In this document: positions 7,573 to 16,619 of the stretch, piece after piece
Position numbering within the stretch: the stretch's first letter is position 1
Layout of the letters: the number at the start of each line of letters is the position of its first letter
Assembly (NCBI RefSeq): GCF_937996225.1
Contig: NZ_CALKTC010000031.1
Span: 1-62,270, forward strand
Direction of reading: 5' to 3'
DNA: 62,270 bases
Origin: an uncultured Campylobacter sp.
GTDB lineage: Bacteria; Campylobacterota; Campylobacteria; Campylobacterales; Campylobacteraceae
The notes under the pieces: model-generated
What the model was told of the DNA's origin: nothing
The model's database searches: none
Seen by the model: the letters and a program-made list of their open reading frames with translations, nothing else
Program-made: the position numbers and the translations under genes

Positions 7573-9884
7573 TATATATCCAAGTGTTTAACATCTTTGG
7601 CATGATCTTGGATGTAGTTTCGGCGCGGCTCAACCTCGTCACCCATAAAAAGATTAAAGGTATCGCTCGCACTTTGTGCGTCTGCAATGCTGATTTTTAA
7701 AAGCCTTCTATTTTCAGGGCTCATAGTGGTTTCCCAAAGCTGCTCCGGATTCATCTCACCAAGACCTTTGTAACGCTGAATATAAGCGCCTTTTTTCGAG
7801 CTTTTTTCGATTTCGTCTAAAATTTCAATAAAATCCTTACCAAAATTTACATCCCGATCTTTGATCTTTGAATAAATTCTAATCGCCTCTTCAAAGATAT
7901 AATTGCCGAATAAATTCTCATCTATCACAAGCTGTTCTAGGCCGCTTGGCGTCTGAACGTAAATTCTAATCCCTTCATCATTTACATAGGAATTTAAGAT
8001 ATTAAATCCTTCACTCTCTAGGCGCGGTTTTAAAATTTCAAATAGTTCCTCGTAGCCGAGGCTTCGCGCTTCGTCGTTTTCTATTAAAAATCTGATCGCA
8101 CTAAGCACGCTGAAACGCTTTTTGAGCTCATTTAGAAGCGAGCGATAGTTTGAGACAATTTTTAGATAATCGATCAGATCCTCGTTGCCAATACCTTCAA
8201 ACTCGCCAATATCGATGCCCGTTTCGATCAAAAACTCACTCAGCGCTTTTTCGTCTTTTAGATAAATTTCTTTTTTACCCTTTTTATATCTAAAAAGCGG
8301 CGGTTGCGCCAGATAAACATAGCCGTTTTCCACGATAGGGCGCAAAAATCTAAAGAAAAATGTTAAAAGCAGCGTCTGGATGTGGCTGCCGTCGACATCC
8401 GCATCGGTCATAATGATGATTTTGTGATAGCGAAGCTTCTCTTCGTTAAATTCCTCGCCGATACCGCAACCAAAGGCCGTGATCATATTTTTAATCTCTT
8501 CGGATTGCAAAATTCTATCTAGCCGCGCCTTTTCTACGTTTAAAATTTTACCTCTAAGCGGCAGGATAGCTTGAAACACGCGGTCTCTTCCCTGCTTCGC
8601 CGAACCGCCCGCACTATCGCCCTCGACTAGATAAATTTCGCTGATGCTTGCATCCTTACTCTGACAATCAGCTAACTTTCCGGGAAGGGTGCCGACGGAA
8701 TTTATATTATCTTTTTTGCGCGTTAGATCACGTGCTTTCTTCGCCGCTTCGCGACCGCGCGCGGCTAAAAGAGCTTTATTCATAATGGCGCGCGCTTCAA
8801 TCGGATTTTCTTCAAAATACTTGCTAAGCACCTCAAATGCCATCTTTTGCACGATCGGCTTAACATAGCTGGAGCCCAACTTGCCTTTCGTCTGTCCCTC
8901 AAACTGCGGCTCGGGAACCTTTACACTAATTACCGCTATAAGTCCCTCGCGAACGTCGTCGCCGGTGATCTTTGTGTCCTTTTCACGCGCAGCCGCATTT
9001 GCCGCGACATAATTTGTTATCGCGCGCGTAAGACCCGCTCTAAAGCCCGCCTCATGCGTACCGCCGTCCGGAGTTTTAATATTATTTACGAAGCTCAGTA
9101 AATTTTCGCTATATGTTTCGTTATACATCAGCGCAAAATCCACCATAACATCTTCCGCGCCGTCGCTAAACGATACAGCTTTGGATATGGCAGGCGCTTT
9201 ATTCATATCGTTTACAAAGCTCTCCAAACCGCCTTCGAAGTGAAAGTGCTCGTCCCTGCCCGTGCGATTATCTTTAAAATTTATCGTAATTTTTGGATTT
9301 AGATACGCTAGCTCGCGAAATCTTTTTGATAAAATTTCATCATCAAATTCTAAAATTTCAAAAATTTCGCCGTCGGGCCAAAACTCGATCGTCGTGCCCG
9401 TGCGGTTAGTAGTTTTTATCTTTTCAAGCTCTGTAGTAGGAATTCCTTTGGCAAATTCTTGTCTATAAATATTTCCGTCACGTTTGATCGTAGCAACGAG
9501 CTTTTTTGAGAGCGCATTTACAACGCTAACGCCCACGCCGTGCAAACCGCCGGAGACTTTATAAGTGTCTTTGTCAAATTTACCGCCTGCGTGAAGCACG
9601 GTCAGAACCACCGTCGCAGCAGGAATTTTTTCAGTCGGGTGTATATCGACGGGGATTCCACGACCGTTATCACTAACGATACAGCTTCCTTCGTTAGTGA
9701 TCTCGACATCGATTGTGTCGCAGTAACCTGCCATCGCCTCATCAATCGAATTATCTACAACCTCATAAATCATATGATGGAGTCCACCGATATTTGTGTC
9801 TCCGATATACATTCCAGGGCGCTTTCTAACAGCCTCAAGACCTTTTAAAACTTTAATATTACTGGCGCCGTAATTTTGTTTCAT
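7572..9884 (-). CDS. gyrB: DNA gyrase subunit B
   Basis: ATPase subunit of the topoisomerase that introduces negative supercoils. The 770 residues follow family order: GHKL ATPase with EVVDNSIDEA, DNGRGIPVD and GGLHGVGVSVVNALS, a transducer domain, then TOPRIM with EGDSAGGSAKQGRD and DADVDGSHI, and the tail YIQRYKGLGEMNPEQLWETT. The start ATG has AAAGGAAAA upstream. It lies 9 bases after dnaN in the usual dnaA-dnaN-gyrB order. Its stop overlaps the start of the GGDEF/EAL gene. Confidence 0.98.
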   Translation of the reverse strand: MKQNYGASNIKVLKGLEAVRKRPGMYIGDTNIGGLHHMIYEVVDNSIDEAMAGYCDTIDVEITNEGSCIVSDNGRGIPVDIHPTEKIPAATVVLTVLHAGGKFDKDTYKVSGGLHGVGVSVVNALSKKLVATIKRDGNIYRQEFAKGIPTTELEKIKTTNRTGTTIEFWPDGEIFEILEFDDEILSKRFRELAYLNPKITINFKDNRTGRDEHFHFEGGLESFVNDMNKAPAISKAVSFSDGAEDVMVDFALMYNETYSENLLSFVNNIKTPDGGTHEAGFRAGLTRAITNYVAANAAAREKDTKITGDDVREGLIAVISVKVPEPQFEGQTKGKLGSSYVKPIVQKMAFEVLSKYFEENPIEARAIMNKALLAARGREAAKKARDLTRKKDNINSVGTLPGKLADCQSKDASISEIYLVEGDSAGGSAKQGRDRVFQAILPLRGKILNVEKARLDRILQSEEIKNMITAFGCGIGEEFNEEKLRYHKIIIMTDADVDGSHIQTLLLTFFFRFLRPIVENGYVYLAQPPLFRYKKGKKEIYLKDEKALSEFLIETGIDIGEFEGIGNEDLIDYLKIVSNYRSLLNELKKRFSVLSAIRFLIENDEARSLGYEELFEILKPRLESEGFNILNSYVNDEGIRIYVQTPSGLEQLVIDENLFGNYIFEEAIRIYSKIKDRDVNFGKDFIEILDEIEKSSKKGAYIQRYKGLGEMNPEQLWETTMSPENRRLLKISIADAQSASDTFNLFMGDEVEPRRNYIQDHAKDVKHLDI

Positions 9885-9893
9885 AATTTTCCT

Positions 9894-10973
9894 TTAAATA
9901 TTATTTATCGGCATGACGACCGTTTTTAGACCATCTGCACTAAGCACGAACGCCGTATCGGAGCTATTAAAATTTAGCTCAAAAATTTCGCTCTCGATGC
10001 TGCTTAAAAAATCGAGTAAAAAGCGGTTTTTTACGCCAAAAACTATTTCTCCGTTTATATCTATTGGTGCTTCAATTTCGGTTTTTGCCTCGGAATTATC
10101 TTCATTAATGCTCTCAAAAATCATTCCGTCCTTTTTAATGGTAACCTTCATCTCCTCGCACATCGCGTTTATAGCTCGCACACCGCTTACCATCTTATCG
10201 CGCGGAATTAAAATTTTATACGCCGTATCGTTTGGGATAACGCGCTCGTAATTTGGAAATTTGCCGTTTATAAGTTTCGCAAAAAACTCAAAATTCTCGC
10301 TCACCGCTAGCAGCACGTTTTCGTCGTAGTAAATTTTAATTTTATCAGAAAATAGCTTTTGAATTTCGCCTATTGCCTTTTTAGGGATTAAAATTTTAGT
10401 ATCTAGCTCGCCCGCTTTTGATTGAGTGATCAGCTTATAAACGCTAAGTCGCTTCGTATCGGTTCCGACTAAATTTATAAAGCCCTCTTTTACGTCAATT
10501 AAAGCGCCGTTTAGCTCATATTTTGGATTGTTGGTGTCTATCGACGGATATATTTTTTTAAGGCTTCTGCCTAAAATTCCAGCATTTACGTCAAAGCTGT
10601 TTTTACCATCTATTGTAGGGAAATTTGGAAAATCATTAGTCTCAAACATCGGAAGCTTGTACTTAGATTTTTTTTGCTTTACAAATAGGGCTCCGTTGAC
10701 AGTTTCTAAAGTAACGCTATCGTCGCTTAAGCCTTTAATGACGCTAAGGAGCTTGCCTCCATTTGCTGTAGCTTCTCCCTCTGTTTCTATTGATATATTT
10801 TGTAGATTATAACTAAGGCCTATTTCGTGATCGGTAGCTTTTATACTGAAAATTCCATCTTTAGCACTCATTAAAAGATGCGAAGTTATCGAGCTTAGAT
10901 CTTTTTTATCAAGATAGGAGCTAGTATTTGAAACCATCTCTTCTAAAAGTTTTTTAGTGATTAACACTTTCAT
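9894..10973 (-). CDS. dnaN: DNA polymerase III sliding clamp (beta)
   Basis: The processivity clamp, 359 residues, with three repeated clamp domains. It starts MKVLITKKLLEEMVSN and ends in KTVVMPINNI, close to the family C-terminus in which the last residues line the peptide-binding pocket (VMPxR in E. coli, VMPIN here). RBS AAAAGGA precedes the ATG. It sits between dnaA (with 156 bp of candidate origin sequence) and gyrB. Confidence 0.97.
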   Translation of the reverse strand: MKVLITKKLLEEMVSNTSSYLDKKDLSSITSHLLMSAKDGIFSIKATDHEIGLSYNLQNISIETEGEATANGGKLLSVIKGLSDDSVTLETVNGALFVKQKKSKYKLPMFETNDFPNFPTIDGKNSFDVNAGILGRSLKKIYPSIDTNNPKYELNGALIDVKEGFINLVGTDTKRLSVYKLITQSKAGELDTKILIPKKAIGEIQKLFSDKIKIYYDENVLLAVSENFEFFAKLINGKFPNYERVIPNDTAYKILIPRDKMVSGVRAINAMCEEMKVTIKKDGMIFESINEDNSEAKTEIEAPIDINGEIVFGVKNRFLLDFLSSIESEIFELNFNSSDTAFVLSADGLKTVVMPINNI

Positions 10974-11129
10974 ATTTTTATCCTTTTAAATTTTTATCGT
11001 TGTAGTAGTTGGTAAGAGGTTTTTGTGAAAAACTTATCCTAAAGCTTGTCTTTAGGTAGTTTATCCAGTGAGTAAGTAGCTTTGTTTTATTCACTTTCAT
11101 TCACCCTTTTTGCTTTATTTTCATAAAGT
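10974..11129. promoter_or_regulatory. Candidate downstream origin region (oriC2-like)
   Basis: The dnaA-dnaN intergenic region holds several DnaA-box-like 9-mers in one orientation on the plus strand: TTATCCAGT (11061-11069), TTATTCACT (11087-11095) and TTCATTCAC directly adjacent (11096-11104), plus a partial TTATCC at 11034. An AT-rich stretch follows at 11107-11145 and could unwind. In epsilonproteobacteria such clusters next to dnaA form oriC. H. pylori has a bipartite origin flanking dnaA. It also contains the dnaN promoter. Confidence 0.6.
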
Positions 11130-12458
11130 TTAAATTTCATTCTTATCCTTTTTGGTTATTTTGTTTTTTAGTTCTTCGATCTTTATCTTTAACATCTCGT
11201 CGGTTTGAATGAGCTCGTTGATTTTTTTGATATTTTTGCTAATGGCGCTGTGATCTTTTAGATTAAAAAATGCGGCGATTTTAGGCATTGAGTTTTGAGT
11301 TAACTGTTTGGTTAGATATATGCAAATTTGGCGCGCTTCGACGACGTTTTTAGCTCGCGTTTTGCTCTTTAGTTCGCTAGGTTTTACGTTCAGTTCTTTT
11401 GAGATCACCTCTATGACGTGTTCGAGGCTCACGCTTGAATATTTTTGGTGAATTTGATCTTGCAGTGTACTTTTGGTAAATTCTAGCGTGATCTTCGTGC
11501 GAAGTATCGACGAATATGCATTTAGTTTATTTATTGCGCCTTCGATTTCGCGGATATTATCGCCCATATTTGCGGCGATATATTCTACGACGTCGTGTGG
11601 AATTCTAACGCGATTTTCTTCGCTCTTTTTATTGATAATGGCGATTTTAGTTTCTAGATCCGGCGGGGTTATGTTTGCTATTATGCCGCTTTCAAATCGT
11701 GTTGTAAGACGACTTTCAAAACCTTTTAGGAATTTTGGTGGTAGGTCATTGGTAAGGACAATTTGACAATTTTTGTCTTTCAGCTCGTTAAACGTATAAA
11801 AAAGCTCCTCTTGAGCTTTATCACGTCCGATCAAAAACTGAATGTCGTCGATGAGCAAAACGTCGCAATTGCGGTATTTTTGTTTAAATTTATCAATCGA
11901 GTTGTTTTTAAGGTTAAAGACGAAATCATTAGCGAACTGCTCGCTGGTGACGCAAATGACGGTTTTGCCTTTTTTAATGCAGTAATTTCCGATCGATTGA
12001 AGTAGGTGAGTTTTTCCAAGCCCGCTAGGTCCGTAGATAAAGAGCGGATTAAAGCGAATTCCTGGCTCTTTCGCGACGGATACCGAACACTCGAAGGCAA
12101 ATTTATTTGAATCGCCGATGATAAAATTTTCAAAATTATAATTTTCACTTAGAATCGTGCTCTTAGGCTTTTCAGAGATGATTTTTACCTTTTCTTTCGG
12201 CGAAATTTTAGCCTTTGAGGTGATTTTTATGATCACGTCGTTAAGCCCAAACTGTTTTTTGATAAGCTCTTTTATTTTAGTGCCGTATTTTGTCTGAGCG
12301 TATTTGGCGATAAACTCGTTAGTTGCGTTATAGATGAAAAACCCTGGTGTCGAGTTTTTATCGTTAAATTTCAAATTTTTAATATATCTAGAGTATTCGG
12401 TAGGTAAAATTTCCTTCTCTAAATTCGATAAAATTTCTTGTGCTTGCGACGTCGCCAT
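11130..12458 (-). CDS. dnaA: Chromosomal replication initiator DnaA
   Basis: Binds DnaA boxes and opens the origin. The 442 residues show an N-terminal oligomerisation domain, a short linker, the AAA+ domain with Walker A GPSGLGKTH and Walker B LLIDDIQF, the sensor region TTRFESG, and the C-terminal DNA-binding domain with ARQICIYL and the DHSAISKNIKKI helix. RBS AAGGGAA precedes the ATG. It leads the dnaN-gyrB series and is divergent from ruvC, with DnaA-box-like sites on both sides of the gene. Confidence 0.98.
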   Translation of the reverse strand: MATSQAQEILSNLEKEILPTEYSRYIKNLKFNDKNSTPGFFIYNATNEFIAKYAQTKYGTKIKELIKKQFGLNDVIIKITSKAKISPKEKVKIISEKPKSTILSENYNFENFIIGDSNKFAFECSVSVAKEPGIRFNPLFIYGPSGLGKTHLLQSIGNYCIKKGKTVICVTSEQFANDFVFNLKNNSIDKFKQKYRNCDVLLIDDIQFLIGRDKAQEELFYTFNELKDKNCQIVLTNDLPPKFLKGFESRLTTRFESGIIANITPPDLETKIAIINKKSEENRVRIPHDVVEYIAANMGDNIREIEGAINKLNAYSSILRTKITLEFTKSTLQDQIHQKYSSVSLEHVIEVISKELNVKPSELKSKTRAKNVVEARQICIYLTKQLTQNSMPKIAAFFNLKDHSAISKNIKKINELIQTDEMLKIKIEELKNKITKKDKNEI

Positions 12459-12568
12459 AAAATTCCCTTACAAATTAGATTAAGATTTTAGCTAAATTTC
12501 GCTAAATTTGCGGTAAATTTAAGTTTATTCACTTGTGATTAAGCAGTGAATAAGCGTGAAAGAGGGTT
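12459..12568. promoter_or_regulatory. Candidate upstream origin region (oriC1-like) with inverted DnaA boxes
   Basis: The dnaA-ruvC divergent spacer contains a perfect inverted pair of TTATTCACT, at 12525-12533 and, on the other strand, 12545-12553, separated by 11 bases. A further degenerate site, GCGTGAAAG, follows. AT-rich repeats of GCTAAATTT lie at 12490-12510. This can serve both as part of the origin and for DnaA autoregulation of dnaA. Confidence 0.6.
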
Positions 12569-13048
12569 ATGAAAATTTTAGGAATTGATCCCGGAACTAG
12601 AAATTTAGGCTATGCGATTTTGGAAAAAGACGTGAATAAGATTGTTCTTATCGAAGCGGGACTTGTGAAAATGAAGGCCGAAAACGTGCAATTTCAAATG
12701 ACGCAGATGAGTGAGGCGATCGATCAAATTTTTAGCGCTCATAAGATTGATGAGGTCGCGATAGAATCAATGTTTTACGCCTATAATCCACAGTCTGTTT
12801 TAAAGCTTGCTCAGTTTCGCGGCGCGCTGGCCCTTAAAATTTTACAGATTTTTGGAAATTTCGCCGAGTACACGCCGCTTCAGATAAAAAAATCGGTCAC
12901 CGGAAAAGCAAAGGCGGCGAAGGAGCAGGTTGCGTTCATGGTAAAGCGGATTTTAGGGATTAATAAGGAGATTAAACCGCTCGACGTTACCGACGCCATC
13001 GCCGTTGCTCTCACGCACGCTCACGCGATGCGCCGGGCGCCTAGATAG
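12569..13048 (+). CDS. ruvC: Holliday junction resolvase RuvC
   Basis: Endonuclease that resolves four-way junctions made in recombination. The 159 residues start MKILGIDPGTRNLGYAI with catalytic Asp7. The middle VAIESMFYAYNPQSVLKLAQ holds the glutamate and the DNA-contacting loop, and the C-terminal DVTDAIAVALTHAH holds the last acidic residues. AGAGGG precedes the ATG. It is the first gene of a plus-strand set with the two hydrolases that follow after 9 bp. Confidence 0.95.
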   Translation: MKILGIDPGTRNLGYAILEKDVNKIVLIEAGLVKMKAENVQFQMTQMSEAIDQIFSAHKIDEVAIESMFYAYNPQSVLKLAQFRGALALKILQIFGNFAEYTPLQIKKSVTGKAKAAKEQVAFMVKRILGINKEIKPLDVTDAIAVALTHAHAMRRAPR

Positions 13049-13057
13049 GAGAAAGAG

Positions 13058-13864
13058 TTGAAAATCGCAATCTTACAAATGAACGTGAAGCTCGCCTCTA
13101 CTGTCGCGGATTGCGAGCAAAATTTTATCCGAGCGCGAGAGCTTATAGGTCGCGCGTTAAAACGCGGCGCGGACGTAGTGGTGCTGCCAGAGGCCTTTAA
13201 CACGGGCTTTTGTGTAGAAAATTTTAAGCGCTTAGCCGACGCGGGAGCTGCGCGAACGAAGGGATTTTTAAGCGAAATTTCGCAAAAAAGCGGCGCTGTT
13301 TTAATAGGTGGAGCGATAAATTCTAGGCAAGATAAAATTTATAATTCTGCTTTCGTCTATCAAAACGGAGCCGAAATTTTACGCTATGACAAGATCCACG
13401 CTTTTTCGCTCGCTCGCGAAAACGAGATCGTAAGTGGCGGCGATAAGTTAGGCATTTTCGAGATAAAATTTCAAAATCGCGCGCTCAAAATCGGCGTCGC
13501 GGTCTGCTACGATCTGCGCTTTTGTGAAATTTTTCGTGCCTTAGCGCTTCGCGGTGCGCAGATTGTTTTTGTGATCGCGCAGTTCGCGCAAAGCCGCATA
13601 GAGCATTTTATCACGCTCGCTAAGGCTCGCGCGATCGAAAATCAAATTTTTATCTGCGCGGTAAACGGCTGCGGCGATACGGGGCAGGGCGAGAGTTTCG
13701 GCGGAAATTCCATGCTGATAAATCCCTACGGCGAGATCGTCGCGCGCCTAGGCAAAAAAGAGGCCGTGAAGATTGCTCGAGCGGATTTAAATGAAATTTT
13801 AAAATTTCGCGCTAAAATGGATTTTTTAAAAGATATGAAACCTGAAATTTATAAGGAGTTTTGA
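13058..13864 (+). CDS. Nitrilase-superfamily amidohydrolase
   Basis: A carbon-nitrogen hydrolase of 268 residues. The Glu-Lys-Cys triad is visible: LPEAFNTGF (Glu), RYDKIHAF (Lys) and AVCYDLRF (Cys). The C-terminal part GESFGGNSMLINPYGEI resembles the Nit/omega-amidase branch, which hydrolyses small amides such as alpha-ketoglutaramate or deaminated glutathione. The substrate is not provable here. The start is TTG with AGGAGAAA 4 bases upstream. Its stop overlaps the ATG of the next hydrolase by one base, so the two are coupled. Confidence 0.85.
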   Translation: MKIAILQMNVKLASTVADCEQNFIRARELIGRALKRGADVVVLPEAFNTGFCVENFKRLADAGAARTKGFLSEISQKSGAVLIGGAINSRQDKIYNSAFVYQNGAEILRYDKIHAFSLARENEIVSGGDKLGIFEIKFQNRALKIGVAVCYDLRFCEIFRALALRGAQIVFVIAQFAQSRIEHFITLAKARAIENQIFICAVNGCGDTGQGESFGGNSMLINPYGEIVARLGKKEAVKIARADLNEILKFRAKMDFLKDMKPEIYKEF

Positions 13865-14391
13865 TGAAAACTTTGGTATTTGTGATCGATATGCTAAACG
13901 GCTTCGTAAAATTCGGCGCGATGGCCGATCCCAGCATAGCAAAGATCGCCCCTGCGGTGCTTAGACAGATTGAGGCGGCGAAAAACGTGCATTTCATCTG
14001 CGACGCTCACGCCGAGCGGGATTTGGAGATGAAGCGCTATCCGATCCACTGTCTAGTTGGCTCGCCCGAAGCGGAGGTGATCGAGGAGCTCGCGCCCTAC
14101 GTAAGCGAGCAAAACGTCACTTTTAAGCGTAGCACGAACGGCTTTCATAATTTGGATAAGAAAATTCTGGGCGGCTTCGATCGCTTTGTGATTACGGGCT
14201 GTTGCACCGACATCTGCGTGATACAGTTTGCGCTTAGCTTGCGCACCTATCTCAACGAAACGGGAGAGGATAAGGACGTCATCGTTCCGCGAGGTGCGGT
14301 AGCTACATACGATGCGCCGAACCATGAGCGCGGTTACTACGATGAATGCGCGCTAAGCTTAATGCAAAATGCGGGTATTTTGGTGATTTAA
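13864..14391 (+). CDS. Isochorismatase-family cysteine hydrolase, nicotinamidase-like
   Basis: A 175-residue cysteine hydrolase. The Asp-Lys-Cys set is present: FVIDMLNGF, TFKRSTNGF and TGCCTDICV. A PncA-like metal site is suggested by CDAH and PIHCLVGSP, which match the DxH and HC segments of nicotinamidases. That would mean conversion of nicotinamide to nicotinate in NAD salvage, but other family members cannot be excluded. I chose the ATG at 13864 over TTG at 13861 because AAGGAG then sits 5 bases upstream. It overlaps the preceding amidohydrolase stop (TGATG). Confidence 0.8.
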   Translation: MKTLVFVIDMLNGFVKFGAMADPSIAKIAPAVLRQIEAAKNVHFICDAHAERDLEMKRYPIHCLVGSPEAEVIEELAPYVSEQNVTFKRSTNGFHNLDKKILGGFDRFVITGCCTDICVIQFALSLRTYLNETGEDKDVIVPRGAVATYDAPNHERGYYDECALSLMQNAGILVI

Positions 14392-14547
14392 GCTGTACTT
14401 AGATTAAACAGAATTTCAAGCTAAATTTTCTAGCTTATAAATTTTAAAATTTAGAGCCGCTCTTAAAATTTTGAAATTTTTTGAGCGGTAGAATTTTCAA
14501 ATTTTGTGTTACTCGTAGAATTTTAAGACTCTAACCCTTTACGGATT

Positions 14548-15711
14548 TTAGCTTTGTTTTACCGCGACTGCTTTTGCGACGAAAAATCCTACTACTCCGG
14601 AAATTATCGAGCCTAAAAATACCGCGAGTTTATCGGTGTAGTGATACAGATCGCTGCCGCCGTATGCCAGGCCATCGACGAAAAGCGCCATCGTAAAGCC
14701 GATACCACAGATAATTGCTACTGCGTAAAGCTGCGGCCAGCCTGCATTTTCCGGCATGTAGGCGATTTTGGCTTTGATTAAAATCCAGCTAAAGGCAAAA
14801 ATTCCGATCTGTTTACCGAAAAATAGTCCGAGCATTATACCCATAGGCACCGGACCGAAAAGGAAGCTAGGACTGATGCCTGCTAGCGAAACGCCTGCGT
14901 TTGTAAAGGCAAAGATCGGCAAGATGAAGAAATTTACGGGGTAGGCTAGGCCGTGTTCCATATCCTTTAGCATCGAGCCCGAGCGGGTCTTAAGCGGGAT
15001 ACAAAAGCCCGCAAGCACTCCTGCGATAGTCGCGTGGATACCAGAGTTTAGTACCATTACCCACAGCACCACGGCCACGATGATAAACGGAAGCTTTTTA
15101 TCGACGCCAAGTCTGCTCATCGCTAGCATTATTGCGACACAGGCAGCTGCGCCGCCTAGATAGATTGCGTTTATGGTTGAGGAATAAAACAAAGCGATGA
15201 TTAAAATTGCACACAGATCGTCCATTATTGCAAGCGTTAAAACGAAAATTTTAAGGCTCGCGGGGATTTTTTTGCCCAAAAGTGCCATCACACCCACGGC
15301 AAAGGCTATGTCGGTCGCCGTCGGGATCGCCCAGCCCTTCATCGCAACGGCATCGCCCCAGTTGATGATCGAAAATATAATCGCGGGCATCATTACTCCG
15401 CCCAAAGCTGCGAAGCTAGGAAGTAAAATTTGAGAGAAGTGGCGCAGCTGCCCTTCGATCTTTTCGCGCTTTAGCTCAAGTCCGATAGCGAAGAAAAATA
15501 TCGCCATGAGCACGTCATTTACCAAAAAATGCATCGATTCATCGAGCTTTGCGGGGCCGACGCCTATAGTAAAACTTAGATGTAAAAACGCCTCATAGTA
15601 TTTTGATAAAAAGCCTACGTTTTGAGCTACGATCGCAAAAACGGCCGACAGAAGCAATATAACGCCCGCGCTACTTTCGCTTGATAAAATTTTCTTAATG
15701 ATATGTTGCAC
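14548..15711 (-). CDS. nhaA: Na+/H+ antiporter NhaA
   Basis: Inner-membrane antiporter exporting Na+ for H+, important in alkaline pH and salt. The 387 residues form about 12 membrane segments. The ion-binding aspartates are in ATDIAFAVGV and LAIMDDLCAI, and NSGIHATIAGVLAG is a family signature. The start is GTG (MQHIIKKIL) with AAAGGAAG upstream. An ATG two bases further upstream is in another frame. It is the last minus-strand gene of this side and probably has its own promoter in the AT-rich gap before hemJ. Confidence 0.95.
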   Translation of the reverse strand: MQHIIKKILSSESSAGVILLLSAVFAIVAQNVGFLSKYYEAFLHLSFTIGVGPAKLDESMHFLVNDVLMAIFFFAIGLELKREKIEGQLRHFSQILLPSFAALGGVMMPAIIFSIINWGDAVAMKGWAIPTATDIAFAVGVMALLGKKIPASLKIFVLTLAIMDDLCAILIIALFYSSTINAIYLGGAAACVAIMLAMSRLGVDKKLPFIIVAVVLWVMVLNSGIHATIAGVLAGFCIPLKTRSGSMLKDMEHGLAYPVNFFILPIFAFTNAGVSLAGISPSFLFGPVPMGIMLGLFFGKQIGIFAFSWILIKAKIAYMPENAGWPQLYAVAIICGIGFTMALFVDGLAYGGSDLYHYTDKLAVFLGSIISGVVGFFVAKAVAVKQS

Positions 15712-15775
15712 ATGCTTCCTTTAAAATTTTGCTCTAATTTTATGCAAATTTTAATTAAATTTTTATCAAAACGGG

Positions 15776-16216
15776 CTAGTTACTCGGTAAATTCGGCATT
15801 ATTAGCATTGCATAAAGTATTATAAACATTATGATCGTAGGGCCTTCGTTGATCGCACGGAAGTATTTTCCGCTCCTGTGGCACTCATTTTTTTCAAATT
15901 TATACATATAATAATACAACCACAAATGATAACAGATTAGCAAAACCCCGGCTAGTAATTTTATATGAAAATATCCCATTTTCATAAGCCCGGGATTTAA
16001 AACGATAAGCATCACGCCGCTAAAAACCGTCACCGCCATTGCTATCCAGCCGATCGCGTGATAGAGCATCCGCTCCATCTTTTTAACGACCTTTACGAAA
16101 TCCGGCTTGTCTAAATTTTCAGCGTGATAAACATACAGGCGCGGCATATAAAATAGCATCGCCATCCATGAAATAAAGCCCGCAAAATGGACAAATTTAA
16201 ACCAAAAATAACTCAT
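15776..16216 (-). CDS. hemJ: Protoporphyrinogen oxidase HemJ
   Basis: A 146-residue membrane protein of the HemJ (UPF0093) family, which oxidises protoporphyrinogen IX in heme synthesis. It has four membrane helices. The conserved His near residue 10 (KFVHFAGFISW), the segment RMLYHAIGW, and KLLAGVLLICYHLW with its Lys and His are the family hallmarks, followed by FRAINEGPT. A strong AAGGAGG precedes the ATG. It lies 10 bases after the TM2-domain gene. hemB and hemN occur elsewhere in this window. Confidence 0.92.
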   Translation of the reverse strand: MSYFWFKFVHFAGFISWMAMLFYMPRLYVYHAENLDKPDFVKVVKKMERMLYHAIGWIAMAVTVFSGVMLIVLNPGLMKMGYFHIKLLAGVLLICYHLWLYYYMYKFEKNECHRSGKYFRAINEGPTIIMFIILYAMLIMPNLPSN

Positions 16217-16226
16217 TTTAGCCTCC

Positions 16227-16619
16227 TTAATCTCTCATTAAAATTTCTTTTCTAGCTTCAAATTCCTCTTTGGAAATCGCGCCTTTTTGATACAGCTCAA
16301 AGAGCGCATCGACTTTTTTTAGACGCTGTTCGTAGTCGTCTTCCTCCGTCTCACTTACAAAAGCATTTAAATCTTCCACCCAAATTCCTACGAAAAATAT
16401 ATCCAGCAAAATCCAAATTCCCCAAATCGCCCAAAACAAAAAGCCCACTAAAAACCATAGTGTAAAGCTCCCTAGCCAAAATAGCGCGATTTGAGCAAAT
16501 CCGCTGATAAATTTGCCGCAATAAATTCTATGCAGTCCGCCGCCGATCGGCATAGCTGCGATCCACGAAAACGCACCTAAAAACCAAAGCGCGTAAGCGA
16601 TATAATTATTTCTTTTCAT
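16227..16619 (-). CDS. TM2-domain protein with C-terminal SHOCT motif
   Basis: A 130-residue membrane protein. The N-terminal half has a TM2-type pair of helices around GGGLHRIYCGKFISGFAQI, with a third hydrophobic stretch. The C-terminal 25 residues (DALFELYQKGAISKEEFEA) are a SHOCT motif, a short helical oligomerisation unit. No enzymatic motif is seen. It overlaps the end of lspA by 14 bases, so it is translated from within lspA using GGAGAAAA. Function unknown. Confidence 0.8.
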   Translation of the reverse strand: MKRNNYIAYALWFLGAFSWIAAMPIGGGLHRIYCGKFISGFAQIALFWLGSFTLWFLVGFLFWAIWGIWILLDIFFVGIWVEDLNAFVSETEEDDYEQRLKKVDALFELYQKGAISKEEFEARKEILMRD

